From the NCBI RefSeq assembly GCF_020171785.1, contig NZ_JAIVAE010000004.1, forward strand, positions 247,288 through 311,287: a stretch of DNA of 64,000 nucleotides, read 5' to 3'. This DNA is from Guptibacillus hwajinpoensis. GTDB taxonomy: Bacteria; Bacillota; Bacilli; Bacillales; Guptibacillaceae. Below the pieces are notes generated by a model. The model had not been told where the DNA came from, searched no databases, and saw nothing but the letters and a program-made list of their open reading frames with translations. Shown piece by piece: positions 1 to 8,226 of this stretch; the stretch's first letter is position 1, and every line of letters begins with the position of its first letter. The position numbers were made by a program, and so were the translations under genes.

Positions 1-1
1 T

Positions 2-334
2 GATTTCAACTGGACGTCTGAGGCGCTTCTTAACATCTTGAAAAATTGTGTTGAGCATACGGGAGAGGGTGGGACCATTTCACTTTCCTATACCGATAAC
101 CCGCTCTATACCGAAATCACAATTGCTGACAACGGAATTGGTATTCCAAAAGAAGATCTACCGTACATTTTTAAGCGCTTTTATAGGGGGAAGAATGCTT
201 GCGATGATAGCGTAGGCATCGGTCTTGCGATGGCGTACAGCATTGTGACGAGCCAGAATGGGGACATTGAAGTTATCAGTGAAAAGGGCGCGGGGACCGA
301 GTTTAGAATCAAGTTTTACAAGCAAGTGGTTTAA
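2..334 (+). CDS. Sensor histidine kinase, C-terminal part (5' end outside window)
   Basis: This is the ATP-binding end of a membrane sensor kinase of a two-component system; the sensor, membrane and dimerisation parts lie to the left of the window. The open frame runs from base 2 with no start codon needed. Visible HATPase_c motifs, in order, are the N box (EALLNILKNCVEHT), the G1 box (DNGIGIP), the F box (FKRFYRG) and the G2 box (GIGLAMA). The protein ends about 25 residues after the G2 box with the usual GxGTEFRI strand. It lies 96 bp upstream of an ABC ATPase/FtsX permease pair, an arrangement common for Bacillota kinases that sense and control a neighbouring peptide or antibiotic transporter. 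The partner response regulator is probably just outside the window. The kinase family is clear; the signal sensed is unknown. Confidence 0.9.
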   Translation, partial: DFNWTSEALLNILKNCVEHTGEGGTISLSYTDNPLYTEITIADNGIGIPKEDLPYIFKRFYRGKNACDDSVGIGLAMAYSIVTSQNGDIEVISEKGAGTEFRIKFYKQVV

Positions 335-355
335 AAATGGCAAGGTGACGAAACT

Positions 356-409
356 GTCACTTAAGAGTCACTTTACCGTCATTTTAGGCAGATAAACTGA
401 AGATACATT
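356..409 (+). promoter_or_regulatory. Promoter with three 11-bp direct repeats, probable response-regulator site
   Basis: GTCACTT (356), GTCACTT (367) and GTCATTT (378) recur at exactly 11-bp steps, as 7-bp units with 4-bp spacers. This is the geometry bound by OmpR/PhoB-type regulators. A plausible -10 (TACATT, 404-409) follows at a distance that places the third repeat over the -35 position, where no -35 consensus is seen. I infer an activated promoter for the ABC operon, driven by the regulator of the adjacent kinase. An additional inverted repeat (GTGAC/GTCAC, 345-360) overlaps the first unit. Confidence 0.5.
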
Positions 410-430
410 AAATTAATGGGGGAATCTGCA

Positions 431-1114
431 ATGGAAATTTTAAAAATAGAAAATCTGTCTAAAGTGTACGGCAAAGGCGAAACGGCAGTGAAGGCGCTCG
501 ATGATGTTTCCTTTTCGGTGAATAAGGGAGAATTTGTGGTCATTATTGGACCATCTGGTTCTGGAAAATCAACGTTGCTTCATATGCTCGGCGGCGTGGA
601 TCGACCGACAAGCGGCAGTGTTCTTGTCGATAATACCAATATTTATGAGCTAGATGAAACGCAGCTTGCCATTTTTAGAAGAAGGCAAATTGGACTCATC
701 TACCAATTTTATAATTTAATTCCGATCTTATCTGTGGAAGAAAACATGACCCTTCCGATGCTATTAGATGAACACAAAGTCGACAAGAACCAGCTTGAGA
801 ATATTGTTAACACGCTAGGCTTACAAAATCGACTGGGGCATTTGCCAAACCAGTTATCTGGAGGACAGCAGCAGCGGGTTTCCATTGGAAGAGCGCTTAT
901 TAGTAATCCGTCGATAATGCTCGCCGATGAGCCGACTGGAAATCTGGATAGTCAAAACAGTAGCGAAATCATGGAACTTCTGAAAATGTTTAATAAAACA
1001 TACAACCAAACGCTTATTGTGATTACGCATGATGAACGGATCGCGCTCCAAGCGGATCGCGTCATTTCCATTGAAGATGGAAGGATTGCCAAAGACGAGG
1101 TGATTCGTCCATGA
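431..1114 (+). CDS. ABC transporter ATP-binding protein (MacB/LolD/BceA-like)
   Basis: This 227-residue ATPase subunit energises the FtsX-type permease encoded next. Walker A is GPSGSGKST (about residues 40-48), the signature is LSGGQ (142-146), Walker B is IMLADEPTG (162-170), and the H-loop follows in VITHD. An upstream ATG at 416 gives 5 more residues but has no ribosome binding site. The ATG at 431 is preceded by GGGGGA at a good distance, so I use 431. The stop overlaps the permease start by 4 bp (ATGA), implying translational coupling. Family members move peptides, lipoproteins or antimicrobial compounds, or act as sensors of them. With a kinase upstream, a role in resistance or envelope-stress response is likely, but the substrate cannot be read from the sequence. 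Confidence 0.93.
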   Translation: MEILKIENLSKVYGKGETAVKALDDVSFSVNKGEFVVIIGPSGSGKSTLLHMLGGVDRPTSGSVLVDNTNIYELDETQLAIFRRRQIGLIYQFYNLIPILSVEENMTLPMLLDEHKVDKNQLENIVNTLGLQNRLGHLPNQLSGGQQQRVSIGRALISNPSIMLADEPTGNLDSQNSSEIMELLKMFNKTYNQTLIVITHDERIALQADRVISIEDGRIAKDEVIRP

Positions 1115-3684
1115 ACATCGTGAACAAATTGACCGTCAGGCATTTAAAAGAAAACAAGAGGCGGACGCTCGTTACCATCATAGGCGTCATTATTTCTGTC
1201 GCAATGGTAACCGCAGTTGCCACGCTTGGCGTCTCGTTCATGGATCTTCTCCAGCGACAATCGATCGCAACAGATGGCGAATGGCACGTTCAATATGAGA
1301 ACGTCAATACGGATCAAATTGAAGCCATTGAAAAAGACGAATCGACCAGTACGCTCGCTCTCGCCAATAATGTCGGTTATGCCAAATTAGACGAGCCACA
1401 AAATGAAAGCAAGCCGTATCTATTTATTAAAGAATACAATGAACAGGGATTTAACAACTTTCCGATCGAAATAAGTGAAGGGCGCTTGCCGAAGGATGAT
1501 GATGAAATTGTGTTGTCTGAAGAAATTTTAGCGAATTCAGGCATGAACCTTGAGATTGGCGATCAACTTACAGTCGATGTTGGCGAACGCCAGATGGAAG
1601 GGGTCCTTCATCCTTTTTCTCAAAATGATCCGCTACAAACGGGTGTGGAGGGTGCCAGTGAATCATTAGAAAAGACGGAGTCCAGAACGTACACGGTCGT
1701 TGGAACAATCAAACGTCCTTCCTGGGAGCCAGCCTGGGCACCTGGTTATACAGCGATTAGTTATGTTGACCAAAGCCTCATGAACAGTACGGATAAAGTC
1801 GATGCCGTGGTGGTTTTAAATAAAGTGAAACGGTCCCTTTATGAGCATGCAGAAACGCTGGCGAGCGAAAACAATATTGAAAACGTCTCGTTTAACGATG
1901 ATCTGCTGCGTTACTATGGCGTGACGGACAACGATAATCTATTAAAAACGATGCTACTACTAGCAGGTATTATTATGAGCGTGATCATCATTGGTTCTGT
2001 CGCTTTAATTTATAATGCTTTTGCGATTAGTGTGTCGGAGCGATCGAGACACTTAGGGATGCTGTCGAGCGTCGGGGCGACGAAACGCCAAAAGCAAACA
2101 TCGGTCTTTTTTGAAGGAGCGATTATTGGTGTCATCAGTATTCCAATCGGAATTCTTGCTGGTCTCGGTGGCATTGCAGCGACGTTCCTGTTCATTAACT
2201 CCTTTATTGAAGGGGCGCTTGGAGGGACGGAAAAGCTCCGCGTGGTGGCGACACCGATGTCTATTCTTATAGCATGCGGGATTTCAGTGATTACGATTTT
2301 TATTTCATCCTATATGCCAGCGCGGAAAGCATCGAAGATCTCTGCCATTGATGCAATTCGACAAACTCAGGATATTAAGCTAACTGGCAAGAGGGTGAAA
2401 ACGTCAAAGTTTATTCGAAAATTATTTGGGATTGAAGCGGAAATTGGCTTGAAGAATTTAAAGCGGAATAAAAGAAGGTACCAAGTGACGGTCTTCTCGC
2501 TTGTCATCAGCATTATCCTTTTCTTGTCGGTGTCCTATTTTACATCGAATTTAGAAAAATCTCTTGAGCTCTCACAGCAAAACATCAATTTTGATATTCA
2601 AGTAAGTGGACAGAGAGTAGGGAAAGAAGATCTCGAGCCGTTTACGAAGCTCAAAAATGTCACAAAATCCACTTTTATTAATGATCTACACCTCACGACA
2701 TTTGTGGATCCTAATGCTGTCCCAGAAGATCTAGAAAAAACCTTAACGGAGGATTACGGCCTTTTGAAGGATGGCAAATACCAATATAATGCGGTTTTAC
2801 ATGGATTAGATGACCAAAGCTTTCATGCTTATGCGAAAAAGGTAGGCGTGGATGTGGAGAAATTAACGGATGAGGTCGGGATTGTCATTGAAAACATCTC
2901 CTATAGAGATCGCGAGTCAGGTCAATTTAAGGAGTCGAAAGCCCTTAACACCGAACCTGGTGAAAAGATTGAACTTTACACGATGAATTATGAAACAGAA
3001 GAAGCAACATTAATAAATGAAGTTCAAATTGGAGCCTTAGCCGATGAGGTGCCAATGGGAGTGAGTGCGTCTGGCGCAGGTGGAATTGACGTTATTGTTT
3101 CAGAGGAAACCATGAATCAGTTGATGGATACAAGTGTGGAAGAAACTGTTCAAACGAACCTCTACATGAATAGTTCGGATCCAATGGCGACGCAGGAAGC
3201 GATTGAAGAAGGAGAACGAAACGATCTATACGTTTACAATGTGTTCCAAAATCGACAGCGTGATCAGCAGATGATCCTCTTTATGTCAGTCTTCACGTAC
3301 GGATTTATTACCTTGATATCGCTTATCTCCATCGCGAATATTTTCAATACGATCTCGACAAGCATTTCGCTTCGAAAGCGAGAATTTGCGATGCTAAAAT
3401 CGATTGGCATGACACCAAAAGGATTTAATAAAATGATGAACTACGAAAGCATCTTCTATGGCATGAAGGCAATCTTGTACGGATTTCCACTTAGCATTGC
3501 GATCATGTATGTGATGTATCTCTCATTTAGAAATACATTTGTCTATGGGTTTACTCTTCCCTGGATGAGCCTTCTCTTTGTCGTCGTCGCCATCTTCATC
3601 ATCGTTGGTTCGGCGATGCTCTACTCGATTAAGAAATTAGAGAAGAACAATATTGTAGATACGTTGAAGCAGGAGAATGTGTAG
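1111..3684 (+). CDS. FtsX-type ABC transporter permease with two FtsX units
   Basis: This is an 857-residue membrane protein, the partner of the preceding ATPase. One transmembrane helix lies near residues 20-42, followed by a large extracytoplasmic region to about 280. Three helices follow (about 283-305, 330-360, 382-405). A second set repeats the pattern: a helix near 450-472, a second extracytoplasmic region, then three helices between about 720 and 845. The motif SERSRHLGMLSSVGATKRQ and its copy SLRKREFAMLKSIGMTPKG are the cytoplasmic coupling segments of the two FtsX domains, showing internal duplication. This 8-helix duplicated form differs from the 10-helix BceB type. It starts inside the end of the ATPase gene. 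The substrate is unknown; peptide antibiotic export or detoxification is the best guess from context. Confidence 0.88.
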   Translation: MNIVNKLTVRHLKENKRRTLVTIIGVIISVAMVTAVATLGVSFMDLLQRQSIATDGEWHVQYENVNTDQIEAIEKDESTSTLALANNVGYAKLDEPQNESKPYLFIKEYNEQGFNNFPIEISEGRLPKDDDEIVLSEEILANSGMNLEIGDQLTVDVGERQMEGVLHPFSQNDPLQTGVEGASESLEKTESRTYTVVGTIKRPSWEPAWAPGYTAISYVDQSLMNSTDKVDAVVVLNKVKRSLYEHAETLASENNIENVSFNDDLLRYYGVTDNDNLLKTMLLLAGIIMSVIIIGSVALIYNAFAISVSERSRHLGMLSSVGATKRQKQTSVFFEGAIIGVISIPIGILAGLGGIAATFLFINSFIEGALGGTEKLRVVATPMSILIACGISVITIFISSYMPARKASKISAIDAIRQTQDIKLTGKRVKTSKFIRKLFGIEAEIGLKNLKRNKRRYQVTVFSLVISIILFLSVSYFTSNLEKSLELSQQNINFDIQVSGQRVGKEDLEPFTKLKNVTKSTFINDLHLTTFVDPNAVPEDLEKTLTEDYGLLKDGKYQYNAVLHGLDDQSFHAYAKKVGVDVEKLTDEVGIVIENISYRDRESGQFKESKALNTEPGEKIELYTMNYETEEATLINEVQIGALADEVPMGVSASGAGGIDVIVSEETMNQLMDTSVEETVQTNLYMNSSDPMATQEAIEEGERNDLYVYNVFQNRQRDQQMILFMSVFTYGFITLISLISIANIFNTISTSISLRKREFAMLKSIGMTPKGFNKMMNYESIFYGMKAILYGFPLSIAIMYVMYLSFRNTFVYGFTLPWMSLLFVVVAIFIIVGSAMLYSIKKLEKNNIVDTLKQENV

Positions 3685-3698
3685 GTGGGGGCAAGGAG

Positions 3699-3722
3699 GG
3701 GGCCAGGCTCGAGCCTGACCCC
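3699..3722. repeat. Dispersed palindromic element, copy 1
   Basis: Arms GGGGCCAGGCTC and GAGCCTGACCCC form an inverted repeat with one mismatched pair. It is a copy of the element best seen at 15801-15826. It sits 15 bp after the permease stop and directly before a strong terminator. Confidence 0.8.
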
Positions 3723-3732
3723 TCAAAAAGAC

Positions 3733-3780
3733 AAAAGCAGCAAAAGTGTCCTCCATAGAGAGACACTTTTGCTGCTTTTT
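3733..3780 (+). terminator. Intrinsic terminator after the ABC operon
   Basis: An 18-bp perfect stem runs from AAAAGCAGCAAAAGTGTC (3733-3750) to its complement at 3762-3779, with an 11-nt loop. The A-start and T-end make it usable from both strands. Confidence 0.88.
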
Positions 3781-3842
3781 ATAAATATGAAAATCCCTTC
3801 GAACCGTTGAGGGGTAAGGGTCATCGACGTGAACAAAGCGAA

Positions 3843-3868
3843 GGGGGTCAGGCTCGAACCAGACCCCC
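3843..3868. repeat. Dispersed palindromic element, copy 2 (degenerate centre)
   Basis: The outer arms GGGGGTC/GACCCCC are intact and the inner part AGGCTCGAACCA is imperfect. It lies just before the ferritin-like gene. Reading that gene from an upstream ATG (3829) would translate this repeat. Confidence 0.7.
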
Positions 3869-3912
3869 TCCCCATATACTGTGCCTATCACATGCAAAAA
3901 AGGAGTTCAATC

Positions 3913-4323
3913 ATGTACCCATACTATCGCACCCTCGAAGAAGACATTGCGACTGCCATTAACGGAGAATATAGCGCCATTCAGTGTTACAAAAAGTTAG
4001 CTCAGCTCGCTCCGAATGAAACCGAGCGAGATCGCATTCTAGAAATTCGAAAAGATGAGAAAAGGCACTTTAAATTGTTCAAGTCCATTTATACCCAACT
4101 GACCGGTCAAGAGCCTTCTCCAAAGCTAACCGAAGTATGTCCGACAAACTATTGGGCGGGACTGGATGCTTCAGTGAACGATGAACAAGACGCAGCAGAT
4201 TTCTATAGAAGAGTGGCTGATCAAACGAATAATCCGTTCATCAAAGAGGCGTTCACTGGAGCAGCCTTAGATGAGCAAAACCACTCCGTCTGGTTTTTGT
4301 ATTTCTTAACGAAGAGAAGGTAG
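3913..4323 (+). CDS. Ferritin-like / rubrerythrin-type four-helix protein
   Basis: This is a small (136-residue) cytoplasmic helical protein of the ferritin-like superfamily. Two helix-pair halves carry the carboxylate/histidine pattern expected for a di-metal site: EYSAIQCY with DEKRHFKLF in the first half, and DEQDAADFYRR with DEQNHSVWF in the second. It resembles the short ferritin-like proteins of Bacillus whose role (iron handling, peroxide defence or spore-related) is not settled. I chose the ATG at 3913 because AAAAAGGAG precedes it at a good distance. A longer frame from 3829 has no ribosome binding site and would translate a copy of the dispersed repeat. It appears monocistronic, between two repeat copies. 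The fold assignment is good; the function is uncertain. Confidence 0.85.
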   Translation: MYPYYRTLEEDIATAINGEYSAIQCYKKLAQLAPNETERDRILEIRKDEKRHFKLFKSIYTQLTGQEPSPKLTEVCPTNYWAGLDASVNDEQDAADFYRRVADQTNNPFIKEAFTGAALDEQNHSVWFLYFLTKRR

Positions 4324-4345
4324 TAAGAAAGTCGTGCGGTGCCAG

Positions 4346-4362
4346 AGAGGAGCCTGACCCCC
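4346..4362. repeat. Half copy of the dispersed element
   Basis: GAGGAGCCTGACCCCCT matches the right arm of the palindrome. The left arm is gone. It is followed by TAAAAAGACAAC, similar to the sequence after copy 1 at 3724, so it looks like a decayed copy. No hairpin terminator follows. Confidence 0.55.
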
Positions 4363-4399
4363 TAAAAAGACAACAGTTCCCCCCACTCATACAATCATG

Positions 4400-4405
4400 T
4401 ATAAT
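4400..4405 (+). promoter_or_regulatory. Probable promoter -10 for the cobalamin operon
   Basis: TATAAT lies 28 bp upstream of the riboswitch aptamer. About 17 bp further upstream the sequence is TTCCCC, a poor -35. A transcript from here would include the whole aptamer. Confidence 0.5.
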
Positions 4406-4433
4406 AAACTTGTTACGAAATTTCATAGTGATC

Positions 4434-4710
4434 GATTCAGGTGTCTTTTCAATGAAGACTTAAAAGGGAAGCTGGTGCAATTCCAGCGCGGTCCCGCCAC
4501 TGTAAATGGTCGCTTGCTGCAGAATCCACTGTTCGCACAACGAATGGGAAGGAGCAGCACGCGAGAACCATGAGCCAGGAGACCTGCCTGAATCTAGCGC
4601 GAACAGCCTACGAGGATAGGGATGTGCGAACGGATTCAGGTGTAGCTTTTGGCTGCCGTTACTTCCATTCGACCATCTTCATGCCCTCCGGCGTGGGGAT
4701 TTTTTTATTT
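4434..4710 (+). promoter_or_regulatory. Cobalamin (AdoCbl) riboswitch with terminator
   Basis: The aptamer is closed by P1, GATTCAGG (4434-4441) pairing with CCTGAATC (4587-4594). It contains the conserved segments GGGAAGCTGGTGCAATTCC, CGGTCCCGCCACTGTAA and the B12 box GCCAGGAGACCTGCC (4574-4588). A Rho-independent terminator follows: stem 4675-4685 paired with 4690-4700, loop CTCC, then a T run to 4710. GATTCAGG occurs a second time at 4633-4640, so the 3' strand of P1 has two possible partners. That provides an obvious switch between structures. Binding of adenosylcobalamin is expected to reduce expression of the uptake and salvage operon beginning at 4747. Confidence 0.95.
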
Positions 4711-4746
4711 TAGAGAGACATCACACTAACAGGAGGAGAAACACAC

Positions 4747-5730
4747 ATGAAAAAGCTTTATTCACTACTCGTCTTACTTTTTCTCGTGACAGGAATTATC
4801 GCTGGTTGCGGCGCAAGCGAGGAAAACGGTGCAACGAATGAAGGAAATGGAACAACAGACCAGGCTGAACAGTCAGAAGATAGCGCTTTCCCAGTAACCA
4901 TCACCGATGCGCTCGATGAGGAAGTGACAATCGAGAAAGACCCTGAGAAAATCGTCTCCCTCATTCCAAGTAACACGGAAATTCTATTCGACCTTGGCGC
5001 TGGTGAAGAAGTTGTCGGCGTTTCAGATTTCGCGAACTATCCGGAAGAAACGGCTGACATTGAGAAAATCGGCGGCATGGAATTTAACGTCGAAAAAATC
5101 ATTTCGCTCAAGCCTGATCTCGTACTTGCCCACGGATCAAGCGCACATAACTCAGAAGCTGGTCTTCAACAGCTTCGCGATGCGGGCATTGCTGTACTTG
5201 TGGTAAACGATGCAAAAAGCTTTGAAGAAGTGTACAAATCAATCGAAATGATCGGACAAGCAACAGGTGAAACCGAACAAGCCGAAACAACCATCAGTGA
5301 TATGAAGCAGCAGCTTGAAGACATTCAAGCAAAAGCGGAAGACATTTCTGAAGAAGATGAGAAAGAGGTCTTCGTCGAAGTTGCACCTGCCCCTGAAATC
5401 TTCTCTCCAGGGAAAAATACGTTCATGGATGACATGCTTTCGATGATTCATGCGAAGAACGTGACGCACGACGAGGAAGGATGGAACCAAATCGATCAGG
5501 AAGCGATCATTCAAGCAGACCCTGACGTGATCATCACAACGTACGGTTATTATACAGAGAACCCAATCGAGCAAGTGTTAAGCCGCGACGGCTGGCAGAA
5601 CGTAACGGCGGTAAAAGAAGAGCAAGTTGTCGACGTGCACTCGGACCTCGTAACGCGCTCAGGCCCTCGTCTCGTTGAAGGAGTAGAGGAACTTGCAAAA
5701 GCGGTTTACCCGGATGTTTTTGCTGAATAA
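4747..5730 (+). CDS. btuF: Corrinoid ABC transporter substrate-binding lipoprotein (BtuF)
   Basis: This lipid-anchored receptor hands cobalamin or cobinamide to the BtuC permease. It is 327 residues long with a lipoprotein signal peptide; the lipobox IIAGC puts the modified cysteine at residue 21. An acidic linker precedes a Peripla_BP_2 (TroA-fold) domain beginning near FPVTITDALDEEVTIEKDPEKIVSL. The family motif PSNTEILFDLGAGEEVVGV and the helical backbone of class III binding proteins are visible. The ribosome binding site AGGAGGAG is 8 bp before the ATG. It is the first gene after the cobalamin riboswitch and is followed directly by permease and ATPase genes. Iron-siderophore binding proteins share the fold, but the riboswitch and cob genes fix the corrinoid assignment. 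Confidence 0.93.
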   Translation: MKKLYSLLVLLFLVTGIIAGCGASEENGATNEGNGTTDQAEQSEDSAFPVTITDALDEEVTIEKDPEKIVSLIPSNTEILFDLGAGEEVVGVSDFANYPEETADIEKIGGMEFNVEKIISLKPDLVLAHGSSAHNSEAGLQQLRDAGIAVLVVNDAKSFEEVYKSIEMIGQATGETEQAETTISDMKQQLEDIQAKAEDISEEDEKEVFVEVAPAPEIFSPGKNTFMDDMLSMIHAKNVTHDEEGWNQIDQEAIIQADPDVIITTYGYYTENPIEQVLSRDGWQNVTAVKEEQVVDVHSDLVTRSGPRLVEGVEELAKAVYPDVFAE

Positions 5731-6754
5731 GCGGTTCATTGCCTATCCGATTGCGACAGGGCTTTTGATTGCCGCGATGCTACTCGGCATTTCCATCGGC
5801 ACCGTTTCCGTCCCGGTGCTCACGATTTTAAAATTAATCGGAACCGAAGTGCTGCACCTGCCTTCCTTAGGAAAAACAGATCCGATGTTTACAACGATTG
5901 TGATGGATATTCGCCTGCCACGCGTCATCCTGGCAGGTCTTGTGGGGGCGTCTCTTGCGATAGCAGGAGCCGCCTTTCAAGGTTTATTACGTAATCCATT
6001 AGCCGACCCGTACGTCCTCGGCGTATCATCTGGCGCATCGGTCGGAGCTGTGCTCGTGCTCTTTTTCAACCTATCCATTCCGTTTGTTGGGATGTTCACC
6101 CTTCCTGTTATGAGCATCGCCGCTTCGATTCTCACGATTTTCCTCGTGCTTTTCTTTGCACGACAAATCGAACGATCGATGCGCGTCGAGACGATTATCC
6201 TAACAGGAATCGTGTTTAGCTCCTTTCTTGGCTCGCTCCTATCGCTCATGATCGCGCTAACCGGAGAGGAACTAAGACAGATCATCGGCTGGCTCCTCGG
6301 AAGCGTGTCCATGCGCGGCTGGGAATATATCGGGATTATCCTGCCCTTTTTCATCATTGGCGCAGGCATTCTCCTTTTTAGTACGAAAGAGCTGAACGCC
6401 ATGTCGTTTGGCGAAGAGCGCGCTCAGCATATCGGCGTAAACGTTGCGAAACGAAAGCTCTGGATCCTGATTGGCGGCTCGATTTTAACAGGCGCGGCCG
6501 TCGCTGTGTCTGGAACGATCGGCTTTGTTGGTCTCGTGATTCCGCACTTAACGCGCCTCTTATGGGGACCGGATCATCGCCATTTACTGCCGCTCTCAAT
6601 TTTACTCGGTGCCGCTTTTCTGATCGTCGCTGACTTGATCTCACGCACGATCATTTCACCAACAGAGCTTCCAATCGGCGTGATCACATCGCTCATTGGT
6701 GCGCCGGTTTTTGCCATTATTTTAATTCGAAGACGTAAAGAAAGTAGAGGATAA
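5693..6754 (+). CDS. btuC: Corrinoid ABC transporter permease (BtuC, FecCD family)
   Basis: This integral membrane subunit forms the channel for corrinoid import. It is about 350 residues and strongly hydrophobic throughout, consistent with the ten helices of BtuC/FecCD proteins. Family motifs are RLPRVILAGLVGASLAIAGA and GLLRNPLADPYVLGVSSGA near residues 75-120, and the C-terminal GFVGLVIPHLTRLLWGPDH, which carries the contact helix for the ATPase. I use the TTG at 5693, which has GAAGGAG upstream, giving a 38-bp overlap with btuF. An ATG at 5714 (7 codons later) is possible but has no clear ribosome binding site. It is followed after 2 bp by the ATPase gene. Confidence 0.93.
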   Translation: MQKRFTRMFLLNKRFIAYPIATGLLIAAMLLGISIGTVSVPVLTILKLIGTEVLHLPSLGKTDPMFTTIVMDIRLPRVILAGLVGASLAIAGAAFQGLLRNPLADPYVLGVSSGASVGAVLVLFFNLSIPFVGMFTLPVMSIAASILTIFLVLFFARQIERSMRVETIILTGIVFSSFLGSLLSLMIALTGEELRQIIGWLLGSVSMRGWEYIGIILPFFIIGAGILLFSTKELNAMSFGEERAQHIGVNVAKRKLWILIGGSILTGAAVAVSGTIGFVGLVIPHLTRLLWGPDHRHLLPLSILLGAAFLIVADLISRTIISPTELPIGVITSLIGAPVFAIILIRRRKESRG

Positions 6755-6756
6755 GC

Positions 6757-8226
6757 ATGCTTAGCGTACAATCTGTTACAGGAGGATACCCCGGTCACGA
6801 CGTGCTCGACGACATCTCGTTTGATGTAGAGAGAGGCGAGTTGCTCGGAATCGTTGGTCCAAATGGAAGCGGGAAAACGACGATTTTTAAAATGGTTAGC
6901 GGCATTTTAAAAGCAAAATCAGGCTCCATTTTGCTAAAAGAAAAGCCGATTGCAAGCTACTCAGCGAAACAGCTGGCGCGCGTGCTCGCGGTCCTGCCAC
7001 AGCACGCGGAGCAGGCTTTTCCGTACACGGTCAAAGAAACCGTTTCGCTCGGTCGCTACGCCCATCAATCCGGCTGGTTCCAATCGTGGAGCGAACATGA
7101 CGAAGCCGTCGTCCAGCGCACGATGGCGCAAACCGGCATCGCAAGTTTTGAAGATCACTACGTGAATGAGCTTTCTGGCGGTGAGCGCCAGCGCGTTTTT
7201 CTCGCTCAGGCGCTAGCGCAAGAACCTGAAATTCTTTTGCTAGACGAGCCAACGAATCACCTTGATCTTTCTTATCAAAAAGAGCTACTTGATTTGTTAA
7301 AAAGGTGGACGCGGGAACAGGGTCTTACGGTGATTTCGATTTTTCACGATTTGAATTTGGCTGGACTTTACTGTGACCGCCTTCTTCTTCTTGAAAATGG
7401 CCAAATCAACCTGCACAACAAGCCAAATGACGTGTTAAACGAGGAGCGCATTCAGTCCGTTTACAGAACGAAAATCGAGAAGCATCCGCATCCAACCGTG
7501 CCAAAGCCGCAAATGCTGCTTCTGCCGGAAAAGCAGGCGGAGGATTTAAGTGATCTTCGTATTACGGAAAAATGGCTTGCCCATCAAAATGACATGATCA
7601 CCCTGAACGCACCATTCCCGCTCCGAACGATGTCTTCCGGCGTTGTTGGCTCAGGAACAGGTTGGTACCGCACCTTTGTAAACCGTCACGTCGATAAAAC
7701 GTATAACTGCACCGATCATAAAGGGGAGATGACGAGCTTTCTTGAAGCACACGGCATCGATCCAACGGAAACAGTTGGCATGATGACGGCCGTTCGGCTC
7801 GAGGACGTCGCTTATCGCCTCATTGAAGACGATGACGTTTCTGTTTTCGTCGTTGTGACTGCTGGCGTCGGCAATGCCGTTGATGCGTCGAAAAGCCGTG
7901 AGCACGTATACGAACCGCTTCCGGGAACGATTAATACGTGGGTTTTCGTGAATGGCACGCTCACAGACGAAGCGTTCATTCAAAGCATTATGACGGCAAC
8001 GGAAGCGAAAGTAAAAGTAATGCACGACCAGCAAGTAAAAGACGCGGTGACAGGCACCACGGCAACCGGAACGTCAACCGACAGCATCCTGATTGCCGCC
8101 ACTCAGCGAGGCGAGCACCAGGCGTATGCCGGAACGATTACAACGCTTGGAAAACTGATCAGTGAAGGCGTTTATACGTGTACGACGGAGGCGCTTGAGA
8201 ACTATCGCTTGAGGCTCTCGAAATGA
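6757..8226 (+). CDS. Fusion of corrinoid ABC ATPase (BtuD) with adenosylcobinamide amidohydrolase (CbiZ)
   Basis: The protein has 489 residues and two domains. Residues 1 to about 250 are an ABC ATPase of the FecE/BtuD type: Walker A GPNGSGKTT (34-42), signature LSGGERQRV (139-147), Walker B ILLLDEPTNHLD, then IFHDLNLAG. Residues from about 265 to the end are a CbiZ domain (TMSSGVVGSG, NRHVDKTYNC, VVVTAGVGNAVDAS, GTSTDSILIAAT). CbiZ hydrolyses adenosylcobinamide-type corrinoids to adenosylcobyric acid, letting the cell rebuild imported corrinoids with its own lower ligand. The fusion ties import to remodelling. CbiZ-type C-terminal domains on such ATPases are known in Bacillus (YvrA-like proteins). 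The stop overlaps cbiB by 4 bp (ATGA). Confidence 0.92.
   Translation: MLSVQSVTGGYPGHDVLDDISFDVERGELLGIVGPNGSGKTTIFKMVSGILKAKSGSILLKEKPIASYSAKQLARVLAVLPQHAEQAFPYTVKETVSLGRYAHQSGWFQSWSEHDEAVVQRTMAQTGIASFEDHYVNELSGGERQRVFLAQALAQEPEILLLDEPTNHLDLSYQKELLDLLKRWTREQGLTVISIFHDLNLAGLYCDRLLLLENGQINLHNKPNDVLNEERIQSVYRTKIEKHPHPTVPKPQMLLLPEKQAEDLSDLRITEKWLAHQNDMITLNAPFPLRTMSSGVVGSGTGWYRTFVNRHVDKTYNCTDHKGEMTSFLEAHGIDPTETVGMMTAVRLEDVAYRLIEDDDVSVFVVVTAGVGNAVDASKSREHVYEPLPGTINTWVFVNGTLTDEAFIQSIMTATEAKVKVMHDQQVKDAVTGTTATGTSTDSILIAATQRGEHQAYAGTITTLGKLISEGVYTCTTEALENYRLRLSK

Noticed and set aside
3637..3897. Minus-strand frame of 86 codons across the end of the permease and the repeats
   Set aside because: It consists of the two palindrome copies and a terminator read backwards, with no ribosome binding site.
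3829..3912. 28-residue N-terminal extension of the ferritin-like protein
   Set aside because: It translates a copy of the dispersed repeat and lacks a ribosome binding site; the ATG at 3913 has a good one.
5977..6402. 141-codon minus-strand frame inside btuC
   Set aside because: Shadow of a conserved membrane protein gene; no independent support.
7651..8034. 127-codon minus-strand frame inside the BtuD-CbiZ gene
   Set aside because: Antisense of a clear CbiZ domain; a shadow frame in GC-richer DNA with no start signal.
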